From positions 3,156,501-3,220,500 of the forward strand of contig NC_089768.1 of NCBI RefSeq assembly GCF_040412425.1: a stretch of 64,000 nucleotides of DNA, given 5' to 3'. The translations under genes and the position numbers were made by a program. The notes under the pieces were generated by a model that saw only the letters and a program-made list of their open reading frames with translations, did not search any database and was not told the DNA's origin. How positions within the stretch are numbered: position 1 is the first letter of the stretch; each line of letters starts with the position of its first letter. This document shows, one piece after another, positions 23,007 through 34,668 of the stretch. Origin of the DNA: Macrobrachium rosenbergii (Eukaryota > Arthropoda > Malacostraca > Decapoda > Palaemonidae).

Positions 23007-24201
23007 CTATAGGATAGGATGAGTGTCATCCCCTGCCCCCAGGAAAGTATCTGCGGAAACGTATGGTCCTAGCGAGAAGCAGTTCTCATATGTCGTCTTC
23101 ACATCTCTCAGGTAGTGTGAGGCGAACACAGAGTTGCTACGCCAAAATGTGGCACCCAGAATGTTACTGAGTGACATATTCTTCTGAAAAGCCACCGAAG
23201 TCGCAACCACCCTCACCTCGTGGGCACTGACTTTCAGAAGTTTAAAATCAGTGTCTTGACAGCATGAATGGGCTTCTTTAATCGTATCCCTCAGAAAGAA
23301 AGCCAGAGCATTCTTCGACATAGGTAAGTCCGGTCTCTTTACGGAACACCATAAACTATCTGAGGGGCCTCGACTTTCCTTCGTCTTGTCTAAGTAGACT
23401 TTGAGAGCCCTAACAGGGCAAAGGACTCTCTCTGGCTCTTGAATTAGGATTTCAGCCATACCCTTGATTTCGAAGCTCTTGGGCCAAGGGTTAGACGGGT
23501 TCTCATTTTTTTGCTAAAGGAAGGGCTTAAAGAACAAACTGCATTATGTCCTTTAAAGCCTATATGTCTACTAAAGGCTTGCAGTTCACTAACCCTCTTG
23601 CAGTTGCTAGAGCGGTTAGAAAAATAGTCTTTCTGGTAATGTTCCTCAATGACGCAGAACGAAGAGGTTCGAACGAACTGGACATCAGGAACCGTAACAC
23701 AACATCCAAATTCCAAGAAGGAGTCCTTAGCCGAGGCACCTTCGAGGTTTCGAAGGATCTGAATAGATCGTGAAGGTCTTTGTTGTTAGACAGATCCAAG
23801 TTTCTATGCCTAAAAACAGATGATAGCATACTTCTATATCCCTTGATAGTCGGGACTGCTAGTTTAACATCACTCCTCATAAACAAGAGGAAGTCTGCTA
23901 TCTGGCTCACAGAGGTCGTGGTAGAGGAAATGCCCTTCTTTCTACACCATCTCCTAAAGACGGTCCACTTCGATTGGTACAAATTACTGGAAGAGAGTCT
24001 TCTCGCTCTGGCAATAGCTTTCGCCACTGGTCTAGAAAAACCTCTCGCTCTGGCCAGCTTCTCGATAGTCTGAATGCAGTTAGACACAGAGCGGGGAGGT
24101 TTTTGTGGTACCTCTCGAAGTGGGGTTGTCTGAGTAGATCGACTCTCATGGGCAGAGATCTCGGAAAGTCCACTAGGAAGGACATGACCTCTGTGAACCA
24201 T
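23007..24201 (-). pseudogene. Inner DIRS tyrosine recombinase
   Basis: Two frames cover the recombinase. The upstream frame (24201-23560) has the DNA-binding arm (LYQSKWTVFRRWCRKKGISS, SDVKLAVPTIKGYRSMLSSV) and the first catalytic arginine region (FLTALATARGLVN). The downstream frame (23459-23007) starts near RVLCPVRALKVYLDKTKESR and has the H-x-x-R box in SAHEVRVVATSVAF, the W in ATFWRSNSVFASHYL and the nucleophile tyrosine in SHYLRDVKTTYEN. An indel near 23460-23560 breaks the frame. In the family this enzyme inserts a circular DNA copy without a target duplication. The R-H-R-Y set is readable. Confidence 0.85.
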
Positions 24202-24419
24202 TCCTCGAAGGCCAAAAACGGGCGATTAACGTCATCCTCGTCCCCTTCCGACAACGCAAACTTCCTGATGACTTCTCCGATGATTTTGTACGGGGGAAAG
24301 GCATACACGTCCATCCCCGACCAATCCCAGAGAAGAGCGTCTACTGAGAGCGCTCCTGGGTCGAGAACAGGGGAGCAGTAAAGAGGAAGTCTCTTCGTCC
24401 TTGGAAGTTGCGAAGAGAT

Positions 24420-25274
24420 CTACCAAGGGACGCCCCAAAGCTTCCACAGTCCTTGACACACCTCTTGGTGTAGGGTCCATTCGGTCGGGAGCAGTTGTTG
24501 CTGCCGACTTAGAAGATCCGCACATACGCTTCTACGCCTGCAACAAACCTCGTGAGGATCGTAATATTTCGGGCCTGAGCCCACAGAAGGATGTCCTTTG
24601 CTAAGGCGAACAGGGACCGAGAGTGAGTTCCTCCCTGTTTCTTGAGGTATGAAAGGGCCGTGGTGTTGTTCGAGTTGATCTGGACAACTCGGTTCGTGAC
24701 TCGATCCCTCGAAGAAAAGAAGGGCCAACTGAATCGCCCCCAATTCTTTGAGGTTTATGTGCCAGGACACCTGTTCCCCTCTCCAGGTGCCCAACACTTC
24801 GTCCCTCCCCAGTGTTGCTCCCCACCCCGAGATGGACGCGTCGGAAAACAACACTAGGTCGGGGTTCTGAAGTTTGAGAGAAAGGCCTTCTGCCAACTTC
24901 GATGGATCGAGCCACCACCGAAGGTGATTCTTTACCTTTGGCGAAATACTCAGAGAAACTTCCAGATTCTCCTTGTCCTGCCAGTTCTCTGCAAGGAAGA
25001 ATTGAAGCGGTCTGAGATGCAGTCTCCCCAGGGAAACAAACTTCTCCAGTGATGAAATGGTCCCCAGCAGACTCATCCATTCCCTCACGGAGCATGTTTC
25101 TTTCCTCAGGAAGGCTGAAACTTTGCCTAAACACTGTAGTTGTCTTTCTTGAGACGGAAACGCTCGAAAAGCCACTGAATCCATCTGAATCCCCAGATAA
25201 ATGATGGACTGAGTCGGGGTCAGATGGGACTTTTCGAAATTCACCAGAAGTCCTAGGGACTTCGTCAAGGTCAA
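24420..25274 (-). pseudogene. Inner DIRS RT connection and RNase H
   Basis: A 284-codon frame with the RT tail (KSLGLLVNFEKSHLTPTQSI, YLGIQMDSVAFRAF, LLGTISSLEKFVSLGRLHLR) and then an RNase H start in LVLFSDASISGWGATLG (catalytic D) and the E-bearing helix WHINLKELGAIQLALLFF. The block order is typical of DIRS elements. The end of the RNase H (DNTT..A.Y and LADLLSR-like motifs) slips into another frame past about 24640, where CADLLSRQQ is seen. Confidence 0.85.
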
Positions 25275-25873
25275 AGTCGTGTGAAGATCCTCCAGACACC
25301 TTTGTCATTGATGAGGCTCGAATGAGCCAATCGTCCAAATAAAGAGAGACTCTTATTCCTCCAAGGCGAAGCCATCCCGCAACATTCCTCATTAAAATCG
25401 TGAAAACCATAGGAGCTGTGCTGAGCCCGAAGCAGAGGGCCCTGAATTGGAATACCTGTCCCCGCAGGACAAATCTCAGGTATTTCCTCGATAGAGGATG
25501 TATAGGGACGTGAAAATAGGCGTCCTGGAGATCGAGAGAAACCATCCAGTCGCCTGGTCTTAGGGCTCCCCATGACCGACTGGGACGTCTCCATTACTTG
25601 AACTTTTCCTTCAGAACGAAATGGTTCAACTTGCTGACGTCCAGAACTGGTCTCCATCCCCCTGACTGCTTCGGTACCAGAAACAGCCTGTTGTAAAAGC
25701 CCGGGGATTGTAAATCTGAGACCTGCTCCACAGCTCTCTTCTCGAGCATTTGCTTGAGCAGGTCGAAGAGAATCTGCTGCTTCTCCTGCTGATAGGATGG
25801 CGACAGATCTATGGGATTCGTACTTAACGGAGGCAATAGTTGTCCGTCCCTCTCTCTCTCCAGGCTCTTGCAA
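24601..25873 (-). pseudogene. Inner DIRS reverse transcriptase
   Basis: The RT starts in the frame 25836-25594 (LLKQMLEKRAVEQVSDL, YNRLFLVPKQSGGWRPVLD, SKLNHFVLKEKF) and continues after a frame change in 25545-25260 with MVSLDLQDAYFHVPIHPLSR, RKYLRFVLRGQVFQFRALCF, GLSTAPMVFTILM and the catalytic SLYLDDWLI. The DLQDAYFHVPI and YLDDWL blocks are diagnostic of DIRS-type RT, which is related to Ty3/gypsy RT. Both metal-binding regions are intact. The remainder of the second frame, down to 24601, is out of frame. Confidence 0.9.
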
Positions 25874-25917
25874 AAGAAAGAAGCCTGGCTCCTACCGGTG
25901 TCTGAAGGTCCACGGAG

Positions 25918-28188
25918 TCATTTCTTGCCCCTGGTCTTAGAAGGGGCTCTACCTCTTGAGGGACCTCTTCCTCGAAAGGACGATCTAGAGGAGGGTCCTC
26001 CACGAAAGGGCTTCTGAATCTTGGAAGCCTGCCCAAGGGAAGAAGTCGAAGGGGCTGCAGGACGTCTAGAAGACTGGGCCAGGAGGTCCTGAGTAGCCTT
26101 CTCTTGCAAGGTGGCGGCCATATCCTTGACTAAGGACTGGGGAAAAAGATGGCTAGAAAGCGGAGCGAACAACAATTCTGCCTTCTGAGTAGGAGAGACC
26201 GACTTCGCCGTGAAGTTGCAGTAAATGGCTCTCTTCTTTAAAAGCCCCGTACAGAAGTGGGCAGCCAGTTCTTCGGAGCCATCCCTAACCGCCTTGTCCA
26301 TACAGGATAGGACGCTAAACAAATCTCCCAGACTAATGGAGTCAGGGCTACGAGCCTGCAAGTCCAGGACTCCCAGGCACCAGTCCAGAAAGTTGAAGAC
26401 TTCTAGACCTGAATAGGCCTTTCAGATGGTGATCGGTCTCAGATAAAGACAAGGACACCTTCGCTGATGAAAGGAGAGACCTTCTGGGGGCGTCCACAAG
26501 GCTGGCAAAATCCCCTTGAGAAGAGGAAGGAACTCTCCAACCAACCTCCTCTCCTGTCTCGTACCAAATTCCTGCTTTTCCACTCAATCTTGATGGAGGC
26601 AGGGCGAAAGAAGTCTTGCACTGGGCCTTCCTGGAGTCCATCCACTCCTGAACCTTGTTAAAGGCCCTCTTCAGTAGAGAGACATAGCCATCTTCACAAA
26701 ACCAGAAGACTTTTGTGATTTAGACGAGGTTAGCTGCGAGGGGGGAGGGCGAGGAGCAGAGGGTTGAAACTTGTCCCCAAACAAGTCCTTCAGCAGCCTA
26801 GTCAAGACTTGGTAGTCTGCAGAAGCTGAAGAAGAAGAGGACTGATCCTCAACTGCAGGATCCGACTCGCTAGACAGCTCTCCTTCTTCCACAGGAACAA
26901 CCGAAGGGGCAGGAGAAGAACCGGGAGGACGGGTCCTTGCAGACCAACACGCAAAAGGGGACTTCTGCTTGGAAGAAGTCCGAGAGGGGTCGCGAAAGTC
27001 TCGGGCAGAAGAGTCTCCAAACGAAGCGCCCCGACGAGCGTCCTGACGAGCTTCTTGACGATCGATCCGACGAGCGTCCTGGTGAGAGCGAGCAGCGAGG
27101 GAGGCGTCATGCCTCGCAGCAAGGGAGGCGTCGTGCCGAGCAGCAAGGGAGGCGTCTTGCCGAGCAGCCAGGGAGGCGTCATGACGAGCAGCAAGGGAGG
27201 CGTCATGTCGAGCAGCAAGGGAGGTGTCTTGCCGAGCAGCATGAGAAGCGTCATGCTTAGCAGCGTGAGAAGCGTCCTGGCGAAAACAAGAGGATCGTCG
27301 AAACGTGGCGTCAAGCCTGGCAGCATGAAGAGCATCAGAAAGCGGAAATTGCGATCCCTGCCGAGACCAGTAAAGCGCTCAGCAACAGGACTTCTAGAGG
27401 GCGCGCTGCATGAGACGACAAATCGAACGTGGAGAAGGAGAAGGGAAGGTTTGGACCTCTTGATCGGCAGCCGGGAATCCTTCCGACGCGACACGCGCAT
27501 CAGTCTCCTTCTGGGCCATTAACGGCCAATTGCTTCTGCATGCCTAGGAGCAGCTTACGCAGTAGGAGAAGATTCCTCCTCAGGAGAAGGGCTGATCCTG
27601 TGAGAAGAAGAGGGGCGAGGGACGCCTTCTTCCTTCTCACAGGGAAGCAACAGCCTTCTTTCTGGAGCGAGCGGAGCGCTCAAAAGCGTCATCGTCCGAT
27701 GACGCCCTGGTCCTCTTCTGCGGTGGGATGGCGCCAAAATCCTCCGGAGAAGAGCGAAGAGCGCCACGAGAAAAGGGACATGAAGCGTCCCTTCTTTGAA
27801 GCTTCTCTTCAAAGGGCGAGAATCCCGTGATTTCCACTCCCGACGCTGGGAGGAGGAATCGGGGAAGAGAAGCAATCCTTAAGGATTCGTGCCCGAGCAC
27901 GATCCTGGCAGCCTGGGAAGCGCCATCAGGACATGCCGAAGGGACGCCAGATCGGTGGGGTCCGCGTAACCCTCTTGCGTTTTCGACTTGCCCACTCCCT
28001 GAGTCCTGGGAGTCCGACAGAGGTCTAGACCTAGAGGCGTTATACGGCCGATCTGACGCCCCCTCCACAACACAAGGGGGACAGACACTATCACTGCACT
28101 TCACAGCACTTTGAAGAGCGAGCATATTAGCTTCCAAGGTACGAATGGAAGACATAATAACCGCCAGGGCATCACCTTCCGCAGACAC
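25918..28188 (-). pseudogene. Inner DIRS gag-like region, frameshifted
   Basis: A gag-like structural protein is spread over several frames. The N-terminus is the frame 28188-27637 (MSAEGDALAVIMSSIRTLEA, a coiled-coil-like start, then serine/arginine-rich sequence). A middle piece lies at 26892-26671 (SSSSASADYQVLTRLLKDLF). The C-terminus, 26361-25918, has LGDLFSVLSCMDKAVRDGSE, LLKKRAIYCNFTAKSVSPTQ, LLFAPLSSHLFPQSLVKDMA and a basic RG-rich tail (SSFRGRGPSRGRAPSK). The last blocks match the conserved gag end of DIRS elements just upstream of RT. A 24-bp minisatellite occupies 27040-27320. Confidence 0.75.
27040..27320 (-). repeat. 24-bp tandem repeat in the DIRS gag region
   Basis: About eleven imperfect units of a 24-bp sequence, e.g. 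gaggcgtcatgacgagcagc aagg on the plus strand. On the minus strand one frame reads an eight-residue repeat of the type DASLAARH. Units vary at one or two bases. Because 24 is a multiple of three, changes in unit number keep the frame. Confidence 0.85.
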
Positions 28189-28679
28189 AACCCCGGGTTC
28201 GGGGCAACACCACAGGGTTAGGAAGAGCTACGCCTACAGGAGGGTTAACAGGTGAAAAACACTACCCTGACTCCTACCACTTCTGGAGGAAGACGACCTG
28301 ATCCTATCTCGCTCTAGCTTTCTCACATACGAATCATAAGTCCTCCAACTAGCATCAGACAAAGATTCACACTCCTTGCATCGGTCATTCAACAAACAAA
28401 CATGCCCTCTACAACCCAAAGCATACAGTGTGAGGATCTACCAAATTTTTCGGTAGCCTCACCTACAGTCTTGCACACGGCAAACTCGATAACTAGAAGA
28501 ACTAGATTCAGACATCTTAATCCAAGGAAAAACAAAGCCAAATCCAAAACAATCCACAATAGCGTATGCCTAGCCACAAGTCCAAGTCAAAAACCAAAAA
28601 TCAAACAAATACTCAAGTGACAACCAAGTTTTATCCGAAATCAAGACGGAGGTACTGAAAACAAGTGTTGACAGTACCG

Positions 28680-28851
28680 GCGACAGAGAAAATCTGAATA
28701 GAAAATGGGAATGGTTCTGATACCACCTCCCAGCGGCGGGAATGGGTACTAACCACCTGATCTCCCACCGCGTGTGTCGTAAGTTTTGAAATTCTGTCGG
28801 ACTAACAGAGAATACAGCTATATATATATCTGACAGGTAAGTCTCATGAAC
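28680..28851 (-). repeat. Inner DIRS left terminal repeat
   Basis: The inverted counterpart of 22330-22500, ending at gtctcatgaac (28841-28851). It contains ctatatatatatctgacagg and taccacctcccagcggcggg. The identity with the right repeat over about 160 bp is high by eye, implying recent insertion relative to the outer element. Confidence 0.85.
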
Positions 28852-28967
28852 AAAACTACCAACTTTTTGTGCTAGGAGGCCACAGAAAGACGGTAGAGAT
28901 TTCTGAGTCGAGCAGTCTCTTCATGAATCTTCGTGAAGAAAAGAGTGAGCAGTACATTCTGTCCCGA

Positions 28968-29657
28968 TCACTCAAACCCGAGGCCAAGCTCGCCTGCCAA
29001 TACATTTCCACTGGGAATGCATCTGGTTAACTGAGCTGTCAAGTGCACTATAGAACACTCGAGTACTTGCAAGTGTCGACATTTGAAACAGGAGGAAAAA
29101 ACGATTACCTCTTGTTTGTCGACAAATGCCACTATTGTGGTTTTGTTGTTCAACGAAACCACTGAATGTCGCAAAACTCATCCTGAATTCTCGGACAGCC
29201 AAAAGCTGCCCTGAGCCCAGGACGGTGATAAGAAGGTACTAATCATCTCGGTCACACACCTTCAAGACAAAGTCTTACCGATGTGCGCCTCTTCCTCAGT
29301 CAGTGAATTCGTAAGTAGACACACGATGTGAGGGGAATATGCAAGCATATTTGAAGGTTACTTCAATCAAACATTAGCCGAACTCTTTCCTCATACCTCG
29401 AAGAGGAAAGAAGGACGGAGGAATGGAAGCAGACCTCCATTCTCCACCATGGGGAAGCTTCTGCAAGATGACAGGATGCCGAGGCAATTAGCTCTAGCTG
29501 GGCTGGCATTCCAAAAATCGGGAGCACAGGAGAGGAAGTGGGACGGAAGTTTGATAAAAAAGTTGCCGAGACCTAAGGAATATAGATACTTCTGAAGGAA
29601 ACCATTCCCAGGTCTCTGCAATGTCACTGCCAACTCCAGAGACTCCATCAGTATCAT
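28968..29657 (-). pseudogene. Outer DIRS RT tail and RNase H, decayed
   Basis: The frame 29657-29391 carries an RT connection-like segment (LGILSSCRSFPMVENGGLLP, cf. 'LLG.LSSLEKLVP.GRLRMR' in the inner element). The frames 29202-28972 and 29174-28968 carry RNase H traces: LMAVREF-like start (MAVREFRMSFATFSGFVE), KTTIVAFVDKQE matching the 'DNTTVVA...KQGG' block, and IPSGNVLAGELGLGF matching 'IPG..NVLAD.LSR'. These are separated by stops and frameshifts. The sequence resumes directly beside the inner element's left end (28851), which shows that the inner DIRS landed in this RNase H-recombinase interval. Confidence 0.65.
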
Positions 29658-29699
29658 TTCATCCAGGCATCAGCAGCATGAGAACGTCTTCCCGGTCGA

Positions 29700-32600
29700 T
29701 ACTTCTTTCTCTCTTCCCTTCTTCCCTCCTCCCTCCCTATGGAAAAAAGGGGGGAAAGAGACACAGTTATGTACACTTTCCTAGAAGCGAAGAAGAGGGC
29801 CATGTGCTCCGCAATCTTCTTCCGAAGCCTGGGACTTCTTAGGAGTTGAGGGGGGCTGGCTTGAACTCAAGGTCAAGTCGAGATGACTAAGACCCCAAGG
29901 TCTTCGCCACTGTCCAAAGGACAAGGCAGTGCCCTGGTATGAACCTTGATTACCGAGGTTTCTGGCAAATCTCTGAAAGAGAAAGGAAGAACCAAGTAAA
30001 GGTTTGTTCTTCAGGGTCAGGCCAACTCGGGACTTACGAAGCCGGAGATCTGAACTGGGACTGTCCTTCTTAGCACCAGAATTGCCCAGAGAACTGAAGT
30101 CGGCAAGACCCTTTGAGGCAACAAGAACACGTACTCTGTCGAGGCAGGGGAGAAGCTTGGTGTCTCAACCTGAATGAACCCCTTCTCCAAAGAAAAGATT
30201 CATCTGGTCAAGAACGCTCTCGGAAGCAAGGACCGTGGCGGCCCCCAACATCCTCGGCCCCTTGGGAACTGCAAGGGTTGCGAGTGATGAAGATTATTCA
30301 TTGGGGGAGCTGTGGTCCTGTCCTGGGGATCCTTGCGCTGACGAATCGGTGAAGTTCTCTGAAAAACAAGGGCGATTGCAACTTGAAGAGGAAGACCCTC
30401 GCTGCTTTCGAAGTGTGACACTCCTGTACCTCTCCCCTTGGAGGGAGACCTTGACAGATCCCATTAAACCCTCCTTGGCTACCTGGTTGTACTACGAAAC
30501 AATCGAGGGACCGACACCCAAAGCACGCCAGGCAGCCAAACTCTGAAGAAAAATTCGTTAGAGGTCTCTCTGTCCGTCTCACGCCTCTCGGAACAACCGA
30601 GAGGAAAAGAGAACAGGTGAAGAGAAAGAGTACCCCTACCTGTCCTCCAAGACCAGCAAGAGAGGCGGACCATGAGCGATAATCAACCAAAGTAGAGAGC
30701 TTGTGCTGTGGCAAAGCGCTTTCCTGGGAAGAGTAGAAAGTTCACTCGAACAGAGCCAAGAACCCGATTCGGAAGAACCAAGTGGGGCTGAGCCGAGCCC
30801 CACCGAACCGAGCTGATCAAGCGAACGCGATCCAGGGGTGGTTAAAGTTAAGTATATCCTAGTTTAACCAGACCACTGAGCTGGTTAACAGCTCTCCTAG
30901 GGATGGCCCAAAGTACTAGATTTATTTTACGTGGCTAAGAACCAACTGGTTACCTAGCAATGGGACCTATAGCTTATTGTGGACCACATTATGATGAGAA
31001 ATTAATTTCTATCACCAGAAATAAATTCCTCTAATTCTTCATTAGCTGCTTGGAGAGTCGAACACTGGGCCAACAGTGTGCTAGCCGAAAGCTCTACCCA
31101 CCCCTCCAATATGCAGTGGACTGGGAGGCAGGCGGGTCGAGCTGAGCCGAGTCGAGTCGAGCCAAGCAGAGCCAGTCTCACAAGCACCACCAGGGGCTGG
31201 GCGGAGCGAGCAAGCTGAGCCGATCGCGCGAACACAATCGGAACTGGACAGGGCGGGACTTGCGTGCCGTGAATTATTGCTAGTTTCCCGAACTCTAAAC
31301 TCCCTCGAGGCTGAGGCCCCTCGAGAAGGTTGAAGGAGGAATTCTGTGTCTGCTATCCTTCATGCTTGAACCCTAAGGTTCAAGACACGAGGATGAATCC
31401 TGGCCAAACAGCCAAAGCAGCTGGCAGGCAGTATTGAGACACCTGGCATCTTGGCACCCAGACACCTGGCATCCCTTCACCCAGTCACCTGGTTGTCTTG
31501 GCACTTTCGTCCTGTGCCTCTTGTCAGGAGAGCGCTCGTGATTCATAGGATTCGAGTGACCCATGAGACTCCCGAAAATTGGGAGTGGCTACTTTTGGTT
31601 TCCTAAGAGATCGATAAGAGCCAGGCACAGAACCAGTCTTAGACGCCGACTCCTAAGACTGGCAACGAGGGCGCAGCCTCTCGAAATGCCAGACCCCACA
31701 GGAGAATGTGCGGGAACAGCCAACGAGAGAAACTTGTCTCCCAGAAGAGAGTCAGTCCCTTAGAAGTCCCGCTGGACTCCCGAAGGGAATCTCTTCCCTG
31801 CTTCTTCTGGTGTTCGAACTGATAGGATCGAGACACCAGACTGGGAACTCGACCGAGCACTGGTAAGCACTTGGGGAGCGCCTGTGGTGCTGGCAGGAAG
31901 AGCTGAGACACCTGGGTGCCTCGGCCCTTTCTCTCGCACTGCTCCCGAACTGGGCCGGGGAGAGTACTCTCCAGACCAGACTGGGATACTCGATATTCCA
32001 CTGAATCTCAAGCATTCGGAGCGGCTTGCGAACGAGGACCCGAAGCAGGCCTCATCTTAGAGGAGGAACCTCTAGGACTGGGAACGGTATTGCAAATCGA
32101 GGTCTGCGCACCTGCAGCTCCCGAAACACAAAACCCAGGGGTATGTGAATCGGTTTCCTAACCTGAAGGTTGTGAAGAGCCACCGAGATACCCATTGCCT
32201 CCTTGGAAGGAGGCAGTCCCTAGATGTCCCAGGGCATCAAGGGGAAAGAAGCAGCCTTCCTCTCCCTTGGCCGATGGAGGTCTGTCCGGTTCCTGGGACC
32301 CCCTCGAACCTTGGGAGAGGAAGGGGAGAGGCAGCAGAAGATGAAATCAAAGATAAGTTGAAGAAGATGTTGGCTACTCCCACAGGGCGACTTCCTTCAC
32401 CTTCATTCTGACATCTTCTACAGGATGGTGGACATGAAATATCGTAACCTCCAGGGCAGCTAGGCAGGAACACAACAGAAGTGGCACAAGACACGACCAC
32501 CAGAAGCCACAGGCACGATCAGGATAGCCGGTACAGGAACTACGGAAGCAGTTCGGAAAGCAGGAGCTACCGCATCGGCCAGGAACGTCGCTTCCACAGG

Positions 32601-33600
32601 GTAATTTCCTTCACCTTCACTCCCACATCATCTACAGGTTGGTGGACATTGTAACCTCCAGGGCAGCTAGGCAGGAACTCAACGAAAGCGGCCCATGACA
32701 CCACCACCAGGGGAAGCAGCAGGTATGATCAGGACAGCCGATGCAGGAGCTACAGAAAAAATTCAGAAGGCAGGAGCTACAGCAACGTCCAGGAACGTCA
32801 CCAGCAGTGACAGGAACCATCAGGACGGCTGCGGCAGGAGACCAGGAAGAGCCACCCAGAGACTGTCGTCGAGTTAACAGAAGCATAAGACAGGAAACAG
32901 CAGGAGCATATGGGCCACAGATACACCAGAGGCAGTCAGTGCCAAGGCATACATGAAGGCCAGCAATGACAGCAATCGATCCACATCGGCAAAGAAAAAG
33001 CAAAGATGATTAGTAGAGGGAGACTCCTCTCGCTATGAGGGGAACTGCCCTACGCAGCGAGAGGAGGCCCCTTAGAAGCGGTTGCCTGACCGCCCACCCA
33101 CTCCCTCGCGGTCTTCGCCTGACAAGTGAGCGAAGAGGGTGAAGGAGAGAGAGCTCTACTGAAGGACAGAAAGGAAGAACTTACAGGGAGAGAGAAGGAA
33201 GGAGGGGAGTCCACCAAGGGTGCCGTGGAAGCGGAACTTACAGACAACACCTGCAGCCTCCCCCCAACAACTCTCTATAGCACAGGCGGTGAACACAACA
33301 CTCAGAACAAGTAGGAAGGAAGTAGTCATGCCCTTGTACACAAGAATGGAAGTGAACTCTTAAGTCCCAATCAATGTAGGGGTGCGAAGATATTACGTCC
33401 CAACTAATATCTCTGAACGTACAGGGGAACGCCTTCAGTATCTAAATAAAGGGCTACTGGAAGAGAAGCATTACCGCTCAGGTACACCCCTCTAAATACG
33501 CCCTTGGCCGTCCAACCCGAGACACAGACGCAGGGGAACAACGGCTTATGCAAGGTTATCACAAATTGTCGGTTTGTATTAATAAATATCAAACACATGT
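29700..33600 (-). pseudogene. Outer DIRS gag/RT 5' region, strongly decayed
   Basis: No single frame survives. Traces include EFGCLACFGCRSLDCFVV and REGLPPRGEVQEC-like residues (30714-30298), similar to the gag-RT junction of decapod DIRS copies, and repetitive segments: a ~20-bp motif around cacctggcatc at 31435-31510 and a pentanucleotide-like run (gagccgagtcgagtcgagcc) at 31135-31180. The 32.4-33.0 kb part has two related blocks (about 32400-32520 and 32600-32720) sharing cctccagggcagctaggcag, an internal duplication. Assignment depends on position between recognised parts of the element. Confidence 0.45.
30838..31115 (-). mobile_element. tRNA-derived SINE copy, inverted
   Basis: The reverse complement of the family at 20905-21153, but with a longer 5' head. 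On the minus strand it starts near cactgcatattggaggggtg, then gtagagctttcggctagc (A-box-like) and agtgttcgactctcc (B-box-like), then the shared body (ctaggtaaccagttggttct, ctgttaaccagctcagtggt) to gtatacttaacttt-type sequence. It inserted into the outer DIRS element. No clear target duplication was found. Confidence 0.8.
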
Positions 33601-33705
33601 AATATATACACAAAAATACATTAAGGTCCCAACAGGATAATAAAGAGCTTAATGACAGTCAGGCAAAGAGATCTGAAACCACATCTGCAACACATGACGG
33701 CCGAA

Positions 33706-33865
33706 AGCAAACTGGAACTTTTACATCCGGGCAGGCGGGTATTTCCGCCTACCAGGCAGTAGTTACTGCCTAACCACCTTGCTCAAGAGTTTAACAGCCG
33801 TGTCCAGCTTTGCCGTAAGTAATTCCTAATGTAAAGGATCGATGGTTAGTATATCTTGCCGGAAC
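33706..33865 (-). repeat. Outer DIRS left terminal repeat
   Basis: The inverted counterpart of 19970-20120: gcctaaccaccttgctcaag, gtaattcctaatgtaaagga and the terminal gccggaac. It has more mismatches with its partner than the inner pair, consistent with greater age. Confidence 0.75.
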
Positions 33866-34368
33866 AAGTTCTCTTCTCTTGGTGAGGTTAGGTTGAGGGT
33901 GTCCTGTGAACACAGCTGGTAGGGTACAGCATCCTAAGTATAGTTAGGTAGGTTTGACTGTATTACCCCTGAAGAAGTAGCCAACAGTTCGTCTAGTGTG
34001 TGTAAAGAGCTTAAAACATTTTACATATATTTTAAAGGAAATCCATTGGCTACTTTCTGCAGTTTGGAGTATCCCCTTGAACTAAACTCAAATTATACTA
34101 TATAGCCTATACCTCTCATAGCATAAGTCTAACACAATTCTCTATAAAGTATCTAACTAGCATTTTGATATTATCAATCAATTCAAAGCAGTGATTTATT
34201 TATTATTGAATTCAGAAATATATCAGCAAAATGAATTGCTTATAACAAAGAGCGTACGTACTTGTACTACTTCTGCGTATGTGAAGTGTATAATGTATAC
34301 AAAACCTACATAATACAAATAAAACATAAATGCTTTCTTTTTAAATTACCCAATACTGCATACTTTAT

Positions 34369-34373
<5 letters not shown>
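33866..34373. other. No gene recognised
   Basis: AT-rich anonymous DNA between the outer DIRS boundary and a GA tract. Confidence 0.5.

Positions 34374-34434
<61 letters not shown>
34374..34434. repeat. (GA)n microsatellite
   Basis: Pure GA tract of about 60 bp. Confidence 0.95.
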
Positions 34435-34437
<3 letters not shown>

Positions 34438-34596
34438 AGCAAATACACCTACAGTGCATAGTTTATCCTAACATGATACATACCTATGTGTATAACCTGT
34501 GCATGCAGACATACAAAGAAATGTGCAACACTACATTAATGTACTGTATTAAGTACATTACAGTACAGTACTGCATTACGTAATGTCAATAAGAAA

Positions 34597-34601
<5 letters not shown>

Positions 34602-34664
<63 letters not shown>
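34602..34664. repeat. (GA)n microsatellite
   Basis: Pure GA tract of about 63 bp, only 170 bp from the preceding one. Confidence 0.95.

Positions 34665-34668
<4 letters not shown>

Larger units (their letters stand above)
22299..28851 (-). mobile_element. Inner DIRS-type retrotransposon, structurally complete
   Basis: A 6.55-kb minus-strand DIRS element inserted in the RNase H/recombinase interval of the outer element. In element order it has a left terminal repeat (28851-28680), gag (28188-25918), DIRS-type RT with YLDD (25873-24601), RNase H (25274-24420), tyrosine recombinase (24201-23007), internal complementary region (22632-22534) and right terminal repeat (22533-22299). The left end starts gttcatgagacttacctgtc. 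No target duplication is apparent, as expected for recombinase integration. The frames are interrupted by a few indels, but catalytic motifs survive, so it is younger than its host element. Confidence 0.9.
19929..33865 (-). mobile_element. Outer DIRS-type retrotransposon, interrupted by a second DIRS
   Basis: A tyrosine-recombinase retrotransposon on the minus strand. The left terminal repeat ends at 33865 (minus-strand start gttccggcaagatatact). The internal complementary region is at 20164-20270 and the right terminal repeat at 19929-20163. Between them, in element order, are a decayed gag-like region (about 33.6-30.8 kb), RT traces (30714-29391), RNase H (29205-28968) and recombinase (22132-21153). 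Bases 22299-28851 are a foreign DIRS of another family; without it this element is about 7.4 kb. It is more decayed than the inner one and carries two SINE insertions. Assignment rests on terminal structure plus domain traces. Confidence 0.75.

Noticed and set aside
26802..27500. 232-codon minus frame rich in repeated MTPPLLL-type residues
   Set aside because: It is an alternative frame of the same 24-bp repeat and flanks; the neighbouring gag pieces are in other frames and it lacks gag motifs.
27055..27522. Plus-strand 155-codon frame antisense to DIRS gag
   Set aside because: It follows from the GC-rich 24-bp repeat and carries no motif; the minus strand has the DIRS gag.
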